NCBI GenBank assembly: GCA_024398995.1
Contig: JAKSIE010000013.1
Coordinates: 1-43,799, forward strand
Direction of reading: 5' to 3'
Source: Fibrobacter sp.
GTDB taxonomy: Bacteria; Fibrobacterota; Fibrobacteria; Fibrobacterales; Fibrobacteraceae
Length of the DNA stretch: 43,799 bases
Below, piece by piece: positions 1 to 8,371 of this stretch. How positions within the stretch are numbered: the first letter of the stretch is position 1; the number at the start of each line of letters is the position of its first letter. The translations under genes were made by a program, and so were the position numbers. The notes under the pieces were generated by a model, which saw only the letters and a program-made list of their open reading frames with translations, did not search any database and was not told the DNA's origin.

Positions 1-912
1 GACGAAAGCGATGGAACTCTGGTCCGCTACGAACCTGAAGTCGGCCTTATTCTCAACGTGGACAAGGACCACAAGGAAATGAGCGAACTGCAGGAAATTT
101 TCGGCAAGTTCCGCGACAACATTTTGAATAACGGCAAGACTTTGATTGTGAATGACGCCCATCCGCTGGCAAAGCCATTCAGCCAGGATCGTCACAATGA
201 CTTCGGTACTGAAAGCTACGTGGGCGTCCAGGGCATTGACTTCCGACCCGATGGCGCCTCCATTATTTTCCGCTGCCGTCACAACAATGAACTGGTGAAG
301 TTTACGGTTCCCATGCCGGGCCGCCACAATATGGAAAATGCCCTGGCTGCAACCGCAGCCGCGTTGCAGGCCGGCGTTTCCCTCCGCACCTGCGCCGACG
401 CCCTCAGCTCCTTCCCGGGCGTGTTCCGCCGTCATCAGATTCTGGGAACCTTCAATGGCGTTACCTTGGTAGATGACTTCGCCCATAATCCTGCAAAGAT
501 TTCTGCAAGCATCAAGAGCGCCCAGAGCTTTACTTCTGGCCGTGTGCTTGCCTGGTTCCAGCCTCATGGCTTTGGCCCCACACGTTTCCTGCGCAACGAT
601 CTGGTGGAATTCATCAATAAGGCTCTGCGCAACCCTGGCGCAGAAATTGCCGCTGGTGCCAACGACCGTATGTACTTCAGCGAAATCTACTACGCTGGCG
701 GCACCGTCACCCGCGATATTTCCGCAGGCGACCTGGCTGACGACCTCGTTGCCAAGGGCACCGACGCCATCTACATCGAAAAACGCGATGAGTGCGCCAA
801 GGCCATGGCCGCCGACGCCAAGCCCGGCGATACAATCCTTTTGATGGGCGCCCGCGACCCAAGCCTTGAAAAGTTCGCCCAGAGCGTTCAAAAATTGTTG
901 GAAAATAAGTAG
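1..912 (+). CDS. MurC/Mpl-family Mur ligase, 5'-truncated by the window edge
   Basis: The frame is open from base 1 and runs 303 residues to TAG at 910-912, so this is the middle and C-terminal part of a longer protein. Recognisable Mur-ligase features are ESDGTL at the very start, LNVDKDHKE (the central-domain D-H pair seen in MurC and Mpl), and the C-terminal-domain motifs DDFAHNPAKI and FQPHGFGPTRF, equivalent to the DDYxHHPxE and FQPHRYSRT stretches of MurC. Members join an amino acid or peptide to UDP-N-acetylmuramate in the cytoplasm using ATP. The P-loop domain lies outside the window. The DHKEM-ELQEIF stretch differs from standard MurC, so a murein-recycling ligase (Mpl-type) or MurC paralogue is as likely as the essential MurC. 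A terminator follows. Confidence 0.8.
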   Translation, partial: DESDGTLVRYEPEVGLILNVDKDHKEMSELQEIFGKFRDNILNNGKTLIVNDAHPLAKPFSQDRHNDFGTESYVGVQGIDFRPDGASIIFRCRHNNELVKFTVPMPGRHNMENALAATAAALQAGVSLRTCADALSSFPGVFRRHQILGTFNGVTLVDDFAHNPAKISASIKSAQSFTSGRVLAWFQPHGFGPTRFLRNDLVEFINKALRNPGAEIAAGANDRMYFSEIYYAGGTVTRDISAGDLADDLVAKGTDAIYIEKRDECAKAMAADAKPGDTILLMGARDPSLEKFAQSVQKLLENK

Positions 913-937
913 CGAAAGCTATTTTTTACACGAAATA

Positions 938-975
938 CCCCGTCATTAACACGAAAATGACGGGGCTTTTGTTTT
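938..975 (+). terminator. Rho-independent terminator after the Mur ligase
   Basis: A perfect 9-bp stem, CCCCGTCAT (938-946) with ATGACGGGG (957-965), a 10-base loop, then CTTTTGTTTT. The in-frame ATG at 957 lies inside this stem, which is why the next gene is started further downstream. Confidence 0.88.
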
Positions 976-1031
976 GTTGTCTGCTTTTTAGCGGATTGAA
1001 GTTTATATTAAATGTAGAGGGTTATGATTGT

Positions 1032-2150
1032 ATGGTTTCTTCTTTGACTAGCATTTTTGTTGCCGACATTTTCGGCGTTGTCTTGGTTGCCGTGCTTTTA
1101 GCGGGCAATCGTTGGTTGCTGCGTTCTGCGTCCATTGAAAACCGAGCTTTGTTGGCTATGGTCATTTTGACTATGGTCAGTTGCGGAATGGATTGTCTTC
1201 TTTTTGCTATTGATAAAATCAACATTCCTATTCTTCGTATGATTGCCATTTTTGGTGATAGCTGGTTGTATGTTTCCAATTTGCTTTGTGCTTTTCTTTG
1301 GTTGTTCTTCCTGACAAAATATGCTTGTGGTGGAATCCCTAAATGGCATATGAATGTTTTGCTGGTTGTTGTTGGCCTGGGCCTTTTGGGCGTGCTGTTC
1401 AACTTGTTCTATCCCTTTATTTTCAGCATTGATGAAACGAATACTTATCATCGTTACTGGGGGTATTGGTTATATACGGCTGTGGACTACTTGATTACCA
1501 TAGACAGTATTGCCGTTTATTTTTGGAAAAAATCAAAGAATGGTGTATTGCGCATTTTCCCCATTGGAGTGTATCTAATTCCTTTGATGATTGGCACTGT
1601 CGCGCAGACAGTTTTTTATGGGGTTTCTGCCATTGCGGCCAGTTTGGCTATTTCCATGGCAGGCGTGCTCACGACGATGCAGACCGATTTGATTTTTAAG
1701 GATGGTTTGACAGGCCTCTACAACCGTATCTACTTGGACCATCATTTGGCCTCCGTTGCCCAGAGTCGTAATTCTGTAATCAATGCCTTGATGTTGAATA
1801 TGAAAGGTCTTAAGATTATTAATGAAAAGTTTGGACATGCGGTCGGTGACGAAGCTTTGAAGAATCTGGCCAAGGTCCTACAGAAATCTATGGGCGACGT
1901 AGGCGTTCCCTTACGTTATTCTGGTGATGAATTTATTGTGCTTTTGAATACCCGTAATGAGGCAGAGATGAATTCCTGTTTACAGGCAATTGATATCAGT
2001 TTGGAAAAGTTCAATGAAAAATCCAATGTGCCCTACGAGTTGGCTGTGGCTGTAGGCTCTGCCCAGCAGGATTTAAGGACGTATGGCGTAGATGGCTTTA
2101 TCAATACCATCCACACGAAGATGCGAGAGAATAAGTCCAAGGCCACGTAA
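1032..2150 (+). CDS. Membrane-anchored GGDEF protein (probable diguanylate cyclase)
   Basis: A 372-residue protein. The N-terminal ~215 residues are a series of six or seven hydrophobic segments, and the C-terminal half is a GGDEF domain beginning with DGLTGLYNR (about 224-232). Such domains make cyclic di-GMP from two GTP. The signature reads S-G-D-E-F (297-301) instead of G-G-D/E-E-F; Ser in the first place is found in some active cyclases, so activity is plausible but unproven. There is no EAL domain and no RxxD I-site directly ahead of the motif. ATG 1032 is chosen because an AGAGG lies about 11 bases upstream, while the in-frame ATG at 957 falls in the preceding terminator hairpin. The membrane part probably senses something at the inner membrane; the ligand is unknown. 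Confidence 0.85.
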   Translation: MVSSLTSIFVADIFGVVLVAVLLAGNRWLLRSASIENRALLAMVILTMVSCGMDCLLFAIDKINIPILRMIAIFGDSWLYVSNLLCAFLWLFFLTKYACGGIPKWHMNVLLVVVGLGLLGVLFNLFYPFIFSIDETNTYHRYWGYWLYTAVDYLITIDSIAVYFWKKSKNGVLRIFPIGVYLIPLMIGTVAQTVFYGVSAIAASLAISMAGVLTTMQTDLIFKDGLTGLYNRIYLDHHLASVAQSRNSVINALMLNMKGLKIINEKFGHAVGDEALKNLAKVLQKSMGDVGVPLRYSGDEFIVLLNTRNEAEMNSCLQAIDISLEKFNEKSNVPYELAVAVGSAQQDLRTYGVDGFINTIHTKMRENKSKAT

Positions 2151-2236
2151 ATCCTTTGTTCTTTTTAAGACAACTCTTTTTTTGAAGTATGAAAAATTTT
2201 TAATTTATGCGCGAATTTTTCAAGAAGGGAGGTCTT

Positions 2237-3226
2237 ATGAAAAAATATTTTGCAGGATTCTTTGCAGTTGTTTTTGCAACAATGTTTGTTGCCTGTGACT
2301 TTTTATATTCTGTCAAGACTGTAAAATCGGTGGATGATTTGCCGAACTGTACCGAGGCTCGTGATGGCAGAACTTTCATCGTTTCTGACAAGAATGCCTA
2401 TTACATTTGCGTCGCAGGTGTTTGGACTAAGGCTGCCGATCGCAAAACTACAAACGAACCTGCAAATGAACCCGTTGAGTCTTCTTCTTCTGAGGAAATC
2501 TCAAGCAGTTCCATAGTGTATTCCTCCAGTGAAGAAGTTTCCAGCAGTTCCGAAGAATCTTCGTCTTCGAGTCTCATTGGTGGCTATGATCCGGTGGCTA
2601 ATACCTTGATGGACCTTCGTGATAATAAGACCTACAAGACCGTTACCATTGGTTCTCAAATTTGGTTGGCGGAAAACTTGAACTTTGAATATAACGTGAG
2701 AACAGAAGATCAGGAAGCCGTCTGTTTCTGCTACAGAAACAGTGTGGACTCTTGCGCCAAGTATGGCCGCCTGTACACATGGAGCGCCGCTATGGATAGT
2801 GCCGCCGTGTTCTCTACCACAGGCAAGGGATGTGGTGTCGAAGGCTCTTGCAATGCTGCAAAAATAGTGCGAGGCATTTGCCCCGAGGGCTGGCATTTGC
2901 CGGCAAAGGCTGAATGGGATTCGTTGTTTGCCAAGGTCGGTGGCGCAAAGGTTGCGGGAGCTTCGCTGAAATCTACCAGCGGCTGGAGCAACAATGGTAA
3001 TGGCTCTGATACTTTGGGCTTTGCCGTTCTTCCCGCAGGTTTCTTCAACAACGAAGAAGAATACTTTACCTCCGCTGGCAGGCGAGCCGCATTCTGGACT
3101 TCGACCGAGTATGAATCTTACGAATCCTTCAGTGTGAATTTCTACAACAATCGTGCTGATGTTAGTGCGTACAATAGTGATAAAGGTCTCGGTTTCTCCA
3201 TTCGTTGTGTGAAAGACGCTGAATAA
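2237..3226 (+). CDS. FISUMP-domain lipoprotein
   Basis: A 329-residue predicted lipoprotein: a signal segment ends in a lipobox with Cys20 (TMFVAC). A low-complexity linker of Ser and Glu follows (bases about 2477-2575), then a Fibrobacter succinogenes major paralogous domain (TIGR02145/PF09603) of about 200 residues. Its hallmarks are visible: TVTIGSQIWLAENL, a C-x7-C-AKYGRLYTW stretch, CPEGWHLPAKAEWDSL, AFWTSTE and a terminal FSIRCVKD. These domains are multiplied in Fibrobacter genomes and sit on surface proteins; their biochemical role is not established. The start is fixed by a strong GGGAGGT at 2227-2233 ahead of ATG 2237. The gene stands alone, with a terminator on its 3' side. Attachment to the cell surface is inference from the lipobox. 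Confidence 0.93.
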   Translation: MKKYFAGFFAVVFATMFVACDFLYSVKTVKSVDDLPNCTEARDGRTFIVSDKNAYYICVAGVWTKAADRKTTNEPANEPVESSSSEEISSSSIVYSSSEEVSSSSEESSSSSLIGGYDPVANTLMDLRDNKTYKTVTIGSQIWLAENLNFEYNVRTEDQEAVCFCYRNSVDSCAKYGRLYTWSAAMDSAAVFSTTGKGCGVEGSCNAAKIVRGICPEGWHLPAKAEWDSLFAKVGGAKVAGASLKSTSGWSNNGNGSDTLGFAVLPAGFFNNEEEYFTSAGRRAAFWTSTEYESYESFSVNFYNNRADVSAYNSDKGLGFSIRCVKDAE

Positions 3227-3243
3227 TTTTCGTGTTACGCAAA

Positions 3244-3281
3244 AAAATAAACCCAGTAACTTTAGGTTACTGGGTTGTTTT
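3244..3281. terminator. Bidirectional terminator between the FISUMP gene and aguA
   Basis: Perfect 10-bp stem ACCCAGTAAC (3251-3260) / GTTACTGGGT (3266-3275) with loop TTTAG, A-rich on the left and T-rich on the right, so it can serve both convergent genes. Confidence 0.88.
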
Positions 3282-3305
3282 TTCAAAAGAAACGGCTGAC
3301 GAAAT

Positions 3306-4328
3306 TTACTTGCTTTCGTGCTTGCTCATGCAGTGGAGGCTTCCACCTTCCTCGATGACGGTACGGCAGTCAATGCCAATCACCTTCAGCTTGGGGAATA
3401 CGCTTTCGAAGTACTTCTGGGCGATTGTATCCTTGGGGCTCTTGTACTTGGGGAAGATGAGAGCGCCGTTCACGTGGATGTAGTTCATGTAGCTGGCCGG
3501 AAGGATCTGGCCGTCTTCAAGAATGCGCTGGGGCGGCAACGGCAAGGTGTCTACCTTGGCCTTCTTGCCATAGTGTGCCTTCATGAATTCTTCGATGAGG
3601 TGCTTGGCTTCGGCGAGAATTGGAGTGTTGGGGCTTTTCTTGCTTTCTTCCCAGCACATGACCACGCGATCCTTGGCAACAAAGCGGGCTACGTTATCGA
3701 TGTGTCCGTCGGTGTGGTCGCCGTGGAGACCGTGGGGGAGGATCAATAGGGACTTGAGGCCGAATGCGTTGCAAAGAGCCTTGATGACCTTGGTCAGGTC
3801 CTTTTCTGCATTGCGGTTCTTGCCGATGAGGCAGTCCAGAGTGGTAATGCCAAGACCGTCGCCGTTCACTTCGATGGCGCCGCCTTCAAAGATGTAGGGG
3901 ACGCTCTTGTCCATCTTGTAGCCGAAGGCTTCCGCAATGGTTTCAGGAATCTTGTCGTCGTGATTCCAGGGAGGGAACTTGGCGCCCCAGGCGTTGAACT
4001 GGGTTTGTGAAATGACGGTCTTGTCACCCTTCTTCATGAAGAACGGACCGTAGTCGCGAATCCAGATGTCGTTAGTCTTAAGGAAGATAACGCTCACCGG
4101 GAAGGGACGGTCGGCCAATGCCAACTTTTCATCAAAAGTCAAGAAGTTCTTGGAAGGAACCAGCACGTTCACCGGCTGGAATTCACTGATGGTCTGGATC
4201 AGGTTGATGTAGAACTTGCGAATCTTTTCGCCGCGTTCGCCGTACCAGTTCTTCTTGTTGTGGGGGAAGGCCAGCCAAGTGGCTTCCTGTTCTTCCCATT
4301 CTGCAGGATAACGAATAGATGCTGCCAT
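3306..4328 (-). CDS. aguA: Agmatine deiminase
   Basis: A 340-residue member of the peptidyl-arginine deiminase/agmatine deiminase family. It hydrolyses agmatine to N-carbamoylputrescine and ammonia in the cytoplasm. Visible family features are YPAEWEEQEATWLAFP at the N-terminus, IWIRDYGPFF, FEGGAIEVNGDG, the HGDHTDGHIDN metal/substrate-type His-Asp stretch and the C-terminal EEGGSLHCMS, whose Cys333 is the expected nucleophile. Length is close to the family norm (about 340-370). ATG 4328 is preferred because a TGGTG lies about 8 bases upstream; a GTG at 4337 is in frame but has no better ribosome site. It follows aguB on the same strand across a 119-base spacer holding an inverted-repeat element, and together they form the plant/bacterial agmatine route to putrescine. 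Confidence 0.93.
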   Translation of the reverse strand: MAASIRYPAEWEEQEATWLAFPHNKKNWYGERGEKIRKFYINLIQTISEFQPVNVLVPSKNFLTFDEKLALADRPFPVSVIFLKTNDIWIRDYGPFFMKKGDKTVISQTQFNAWGAKFPPWNHDDKIPETIAEAFGYKMDKSVPYIFEGGAIEVNGDGLGITTLDCLIGKNRNAEKDLTKVIKALCNAFGLKSLLILPHGLHGDHTDGHIDNVARFVAKDRVVMCWEESKKSPNTPILAEAKHLIEEFMKAHYGKKAKVDTLPLPPQRILEDGQILPASYMNYIHVNGALIFPKYKSPKDTIAQKYFESVFPKLKVIGIDCRTVIEEGGSLHCMSKHESK

Positions 4329-4344
4329 AAAAAACACCAGTTTT

Positions 4345-4424
4345 AATTATGATTTATGAAGTATGAATTATGAGATTTATAATCGCGCCTCCGGCGCCAA
4401 ATTTTTTTCTCGTAAATCATAATT
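4345..4424. repeat. MITE-like inverted-repeat element between aguB and aguA
   Basis: Perfect 12-bp terminal inverted repeats, AATTATGATTTA (4345-4356) and TAAATCATAATT (4413-4424), enclose an AT-rich core with a GC-rich hairpin GCGCC-TCC-GGCGC (4385-4397) followed by a T run on the plus strand. It contains no gene. It is the only element of this type in the window. Confidence 0.5.
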
Positions 4425-4447
4425 CGTCATTAATAATTGGCGAAGCC

Positions 4448-5314
4448 TTAGTCCTCGCACCAAACTTTTAAAATGTCGCCATACAGATCTACGCGGCGGT
4501 CGCGGAAGTGGGGCCACCAGCGGCGATTGAATTCGGTTTCTCCCAGGTCAATTTCTACAATGGAAGCTCCCAGGAAATCAGGGTCGCACTTGTTGATGAG
4601 GAATCCATCGGGAGCAGCCACAAAGCTTGTGCCCCAGAAGGTCAGTTCCCCTTCGGTACCGATGCGGTTTGCGCTCAACACGAAAGTACGGTTGGCGATA
4701 GCATGTCCACGCATTACGGTAACCCAGCTATCCTGCTGGCGGGGGTAAAGTTCCTCGGGCTCGGATTTCATCCAGCCGATGGCGGTGGGGTAGATCAGCA
4801 GATCTGCGCCCTTCAGGCTCATGATGCGGGCGGCTTCAGGGAACCACTGGTCCCAGCAAATGAGAACGCCAATCTTACCTGCGGAGGTCTTGATGGGCTC
4901 AAAGCCTGTGTCGCCAGGAATGAAGTAGTACTTTTCGTAGAAGGCCGGATCATCGGGAATGTGGCTCTTGCGATAGAGACCAGCAATGCTGCCGTCACGT
5001 TCAAAGACGAAGGCGGAGTTGTGGTAGATGCCGCGGGCACGCTTTTCAAAGAAGGGAAACACCACAACGGCGTTCAGTTCCTTGGCGATGGCCTGCCATT
5101 CCTTCACAATGACGTCATCCTTTTCGATAGCCATGTCAAAGAAATCGGCATTTTCTTCAAAGGGGAAATAAGGGGTGTGGAACATTTCGGGGAGGATGAC
5201 GATGTCAATTCCCTGGCCCTTAAGCTTGAGAGCTTCGGCCTTGTACCATTCGTTATTGGACTTGGTGTCACCAGTCCACTTTCCTTGGAGAGTTGCGGTC
5301 TTAATTTTCTTCAT
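4448..5314 (-). CDS. aguB: N-carbamoylputrescine amidohydrolase (nitrilase family)
   Basis: A 288-residue carbon-nitrogen hydrolase that converts N-carbamoylputrescine to putrescine, CO2 and ammonia, the step after AguA. The nitrilase triad is in place: Glu43 in ILPEMF, Lys116 in YRKSHIPD and Cys153 in LICWDQWFPEAAR. YHNSAFVF, PGDTGF and the C-terminal NRRWWPHFRDRR stretch fit AguB rather than other nitrilase branches. The length matches the family (about 290). The start is only 19 bases downstream of the DUF2914-like gene's stop, suggesting cotranscription, though the ribosome site before this ATG is weak. Next to aguA the pathway assignment is strong. Confidence 0.93.
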   Translation of the reverse strand: MKKIKTATLQGKWTGDTKSNNEWYKAEALKLKGQGIDIVILPEMFHTPYFPFEENADFFDMAIEKDDVIVKEWQAIAKELNAVVVFPFFEKRARGIYHNSAFVFERDGSIAGLYRKSHIPDDPAFYEKYYFIPGDTGFEPIKTSAGKIGVLICWDQWFPEAARIMSLKGADLLIYPTAIGWMKSEPEELYPRQQDSWVTVMRGHAIANRTFVLSANRIGTEGELTFWGTSFVAAPDGFLINKCDPDFLGASIVEIDLGETEFNRRWWPHFRDRRVDLYGDILKVWCED

Positions 5315-5333
5315 GCAGATAAATTTAGAATAT

Positions 5334-6509
5334 TTATCTTAAGGAATCCCTGACGAAACCCTTTACGGGCATGCCTTCCAGAACTTCAAAGGCGCTGGAT
5401 CCGATAACGGCTCCGTTTTTGTATGCGGTTTCTACGCGGTATTTGCCTGCGGGGACGTTCTTTTTCTTGGAGTAGATGCGGAAGCCGGATTCACGGCCTC
5501 CATTCATTACCATGCGCCCGGAGGAAATCTTGTCTGTTAGTTTGTACTTACCCGTAGAAGGTTCCAGGTAGTACCAGCGGAACTCCAGGCCGGCCTTCAA
5601 TTTTGCGGGGGCAAAGACGGAGGAAAGGAAATAGACTTCGTTGCCTTCGATCTTATGGACCGTAGGTTCACTCAATTTGAAACGCTGCAAAATGGTGGGG
5701 TAGTCTACATCGCAGGAGTAGTTTGTTTTGTCAAAATTCTGGCAGGGCATTTGTTGCTTAAGGACAAGTGGAACGGGAGGTACCCAGTTCATCAGGTAAG
5801 CGACAATCAGGAGGATACTAATGAGGGAGGGCACCACCAGCATACGCTTGGGTCGATGTGCGACTTTCCAAATCAAGAAACTGATGCCGAAGGAAAGCAC
5901 GGTACTTAGGAAGAACCATCTGAAACCGATTCCGTGAACGATGTAGGGAATGGTAAAGTTCATGACCATGGTGCCCAAAAGGCAGAACAGAGCCAGGTTC
6001 AAGGCGAAACTTTCGTAACGTTTTTGGAGAAATTCGTTACCTACAAGAAGTGCTGCCAGCACAAGGACCAGGATGAAGGACGCGAGGGAACCGCTGCTCT
6101 TGAAGTAGCAAACCACAAGGGCGCTGAACATACCGCCAAAGAAGAATTGGAGAACCCAGGTGAATCTGTTTTTCCACACGTCACTCCATTCGCGTTCCAG
6201 CAGTTTGTTTCGGGCGGCGATGGCATTGCGTGTGATGAACCTGTGCTTTGGCTGCTCAGACTTGTTACTGTCGGTAATGCCGATTTTTGGGGAAATGGCG
6301 TCGGTGGTAGTAAGGTGTGCGGATAGTAGAATAATGAAAATCAGGGCGCCGGCATAGTAGGCCGCTAAAAAGATCAGGTCGGAGTCGTTGATAGACATGC
6401 CCAGGGTAATGGAGTCCCAGGCAAAACCGCCCAGAAAGGCTATGGCCGGAATAAATTTCTGGATTTTTTGAACTACAGGCTTGGCACGAAGGTTATCTAC
6501 AAATTCCAT
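5334..6509 (-). CDS. Membrane protein with a DUF2914-like C-terminal domain
   Basis: A 391-residue protein. Residues about 20-245 hold seven or eight hydrophobic segments (for example FLAAYYAGALIFIILLSAHL and FILVLVLAALLVGNEF). The C-terminal 130 residues form a soluble domain with LEFRWYYLEPSTGKYKL, GGRESGFRIYSKK and GKYRVETAYKNGAVIG, resembling DUF2914, a beta-rich domain of unknown function usually placed outside the membrane. The order on the minus strand is this gene, aguB, aguA, with 19 bases between the first two, so it may share their promoter. A link to polyamine handling is only suggested by position. The family call is by motif resemblance and moderately sure; the membrane topology is clear. 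Confidence 0.65.
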   Translation of the reverse strand: MEFVDNLRAKPVVQKIQKFIPAIAFLGGFAWDSITLGMSINDSDLIFLAAYYAGALIFIILLSAHLTTTDAISPKIGITDSNKSEQPKHRFITRNAIAARNKLLEREWSDVWKNRFTWVLQFFFGGMFSALVVCYFKSSGSLASFILVLVLAALLVGNEFLQKRYESFALNLALFCLLGTMVMNFTIPYIVHGIGFRWFFLSTVLSFGISFLIWKVAHRPKRMLVVPSLISILLIVAYLMNWVPPVPLVLKQQMPCQNFDKTNYSCDVDYPTILQRFKLSEPTVHKIEGNEVYFLSSVFAPAKLKAGLEFRWYYLEPSTGKYKLTDKISSGRMVMNGGRESGFRIYSKKKNVPAGKYRVETAYKNGAVIGSSAFEVLEGMPVKGFVRDSLR

Positions 6510-6587
6510 GAATTGAAAAATACAAAAATTGCTATCTTTTAGCCCGAAAAATTTGACTTATAATCCATTTGGATTTAAAGGATCGTT

Positions 6588-8282
6588 ATGAAACTCTCTA
6601 AGTACTTCTATGTCACGCTCCGCGAAACGCCCAGCGATGCTACTATGCCCAGCCACATCTTCTTGATGCGTGGCGGCTATATCAAGCCTGTTTCTACCGG
6701 TATCTACTCCATGATGCCTATCGGCTACCGCGTGATCCAGAAGATTACCAATATTGTTCGTGAAGAAATGAACAAGATCGGCGGTATCGAAGTGGACCTG
6801 CCTGTGGTTCAGACTGCAGACCTGTGGAGCGAATCTGGCCGTTACCAGGCCATCGGCGAAGAACTTCTCCGCTTCAAGGACCGTAACAACCACAACATGG
6901 TGCTGGCCATGACCCACGAAGAAGCCATGACCGATATGGCTCGCTACGTACTGAACAGCTACAAGCAGCTGCCCTTCATGCTGTACCAGTTCAAGACTAA
7001 GTACCGCGACGAAGCCCGTGCCCGCGGCGGTCTGATCCGTGTCCGCGAATTCCTCATGAAGGACGCCTACAGTTTCCACTCTTCTCAGGAAGACCTGGAC
7101 AAGCACTATCAGGAAGAATACGATGCCTACCTCCGCATTTACCGCCGCGTAGGCATTGAACCGGTGGTGGTGCAGAGCGATACCGGCATCATGGGCGGTA
7201 AGATTGCCCACGAATTCATGCTGGACACTCCCAACGGCGAAGACTACCTGATTCTCTGTAAGAAGTGCGGCTACCAGGCCAACCGCGAAATCGCAAAGTT
7301 TACCCGCGAAACCTACAAGGGCGACGCAAACGCTATGCCCGAAAAGGTTGAAACTCCTCACTGCCCGTCTATCGAGGAACTGAGCGCATTCCTGAAGATC
7401 GACCCCAAGTCCACTGCCAAGTGCGTGTTCTTCGACTTCGAAGGCAAGCTCATTACCGTCATGGTTCCGGGCAACCTGGACGTTTCCGAAATCAAGCTCC
7501 ACAACCTGCTGAAGGCCAAGGAACTTTACCCTGCAGACGACGCTCTCATCAAGTCTTGCGGCATGGTGCCGGGCTTTGCTAGCCCCATCGGCGCACACGA
7601 CACCCGCATCATCGTGGACGAAGCTCTGGCTGACGCCTGCGACCTGGTCATGGGTGCAAACGAAGAAAACTACCACCTGATGCACTGCACCCCCAAGCGC
7701 GACTTCCCGGCATTCGAAGTGGCCGACATCGCCGAAGCTCAGGGCGGCTGCAAGTGCCCCAACTGCGGTGAAGACCTTTCTGAAACCCGCGGTATCGAAC
7801 TGGGTAACATCTTCAAGCTGGGCACCAAGTTCTCTGAATCTATGGGTGCCAAGTACCTCACTGCCGAAAAGACCACCGCTCCCGCAATCATGGGTTGCTA
7901 CGGTATCGGTATCGGCCGCTTGATGGCTTCCGTTGTTGAAAACAGCCATGACGACTTTGGCCCCATCTGGCCCAAGTCCATCGCTCCCTTCCAGGTGGAA
8001 ATCGTTCCCATCGGCAAGGAACCGGAACTTGTGGAACTTGCAGAAAAGTTCGAGGCCGAACTTGAAGCTAACGGTATCGACGTTCTCGTTGACGATCGTG
8101 ACGAACGTCCGGGTGTTAAGTTCAAGGATGCCGACCTGTGGGGTTCCCCGGTCCGTATCGCTATCGGCAAGAAGGGTCTTGCCAACGGCGAAGTGGAATG
8201 GAAGTTCCGTAGCGAAAAGGAATTCACCATGGTCAAGGTCGAAGATGTTGTGGCCAAGGCCAAGGAATATTTTGCAGAATAA
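6588..8282 (+). CDS. proS: Prolyl-tRNA synthetase, bacterial type
   Basis: A 564-residue class II aminoacyl-tRNA synthetase that charges tRNA-Pro in the cytoplasm. Seen in order: motif 1 region MRGGYIKPVSTGIYSMMPIG; motif 2 YRDEARARGGLIRVREF; an inserted editing (YbaK/INS) domain at about 230-385 that deacylates Ala-tRNA-Pro; motif 3 GCYGIGIGRLM; and an anticodon-binding domain at the C-terminus with VDDRDERPGVKFKDADLWG. Length matches the long bacterial type (about 565-575). Two Cys pairs (CKKCG and CKCPNCGE) flank the editing insert. ATG 6588 has AAAGGA a few bases upstream. A clear terminator follows, so the gene is probably transcribed alone. Confidence 0.97.
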   Translation: MKLSKYFYVTLRETPSDATMPSHIFLMRGGYIKPVSTGIYSMMPIGYRVIQKITNIVREEMNKIGGIEVDLPVVQTADLWSESGRYQAIGEELLRFKDRNNHNMVLAMTHEEAMTDMARYVLNSYKQLPFMLYQFKTKYRDEARARGGLIRVREFLMKDAYSFHSSQEDLDKHYQEEYDAYLRIYRRVGIEPVVVQSDTGIMGGKIAHEFMLDTPNGEDYLILCKKCGYQANREIAKFTRETYKGDANAMPEKVETPHCPSIEELSAFLKIDPKSTAKCVFFDFEGKLITVMVPGNLDVSEIKLHNLLKAKELYPADDALIKSCGMVPGFASPIGAHDTRIIVDEALADACDLVMGANEENYHLMHCTPKRDFPAFEVADIAEAQGGCKCPNCGEDLSETRGIELGNIFKLGTKFSESMGAKYLTAEKTTAPAIMGCYGIGIGRLMASVVENSHDDFGPIWPKSIAPFQVEIVPIGKEPELVELAEKFEAELEANGIDVLVDDRDERPGVKFKDADLWGSPVRIAIGKKGLANGEVEWKFRSEKEFTMVKVEDVVAKAKEYFAE

Positions 8283-8290
8283 GCTTAAAT

Positions 8291-8326
8291 TCCTACCAAA
8301 TTAATAGTTTGGTAGGAGCTGTTTTT
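8291..8326 (+). terminator. Rho-independent terminator after proS
   Basis: Perfect 10-bp stem TCCTACCAAA (8291-8300) / TTTGGTAGGA (8308-8317), 7-base loop, then GCTGTTTTTG. Confidence 0.85.
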
Positions 8327-8371
8327 GTAAATTACATTCAAAGTTTTTAAAACATTTCAAGGAATTGAAAA

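Noticed and set aside
957..1031. An upstream start for the GGDEF protein at ATG 957
   Set aside because: That ATG is the right arm of the terminator hairpin of the previous gene; ATG 1032 has a ribosome site.
6558..7949. A 463-codon minus-strand frame opposite proS
   Set aside because: proS is complete on the plus strand; the antisense frame shows only His/Val-rich mirror translation.
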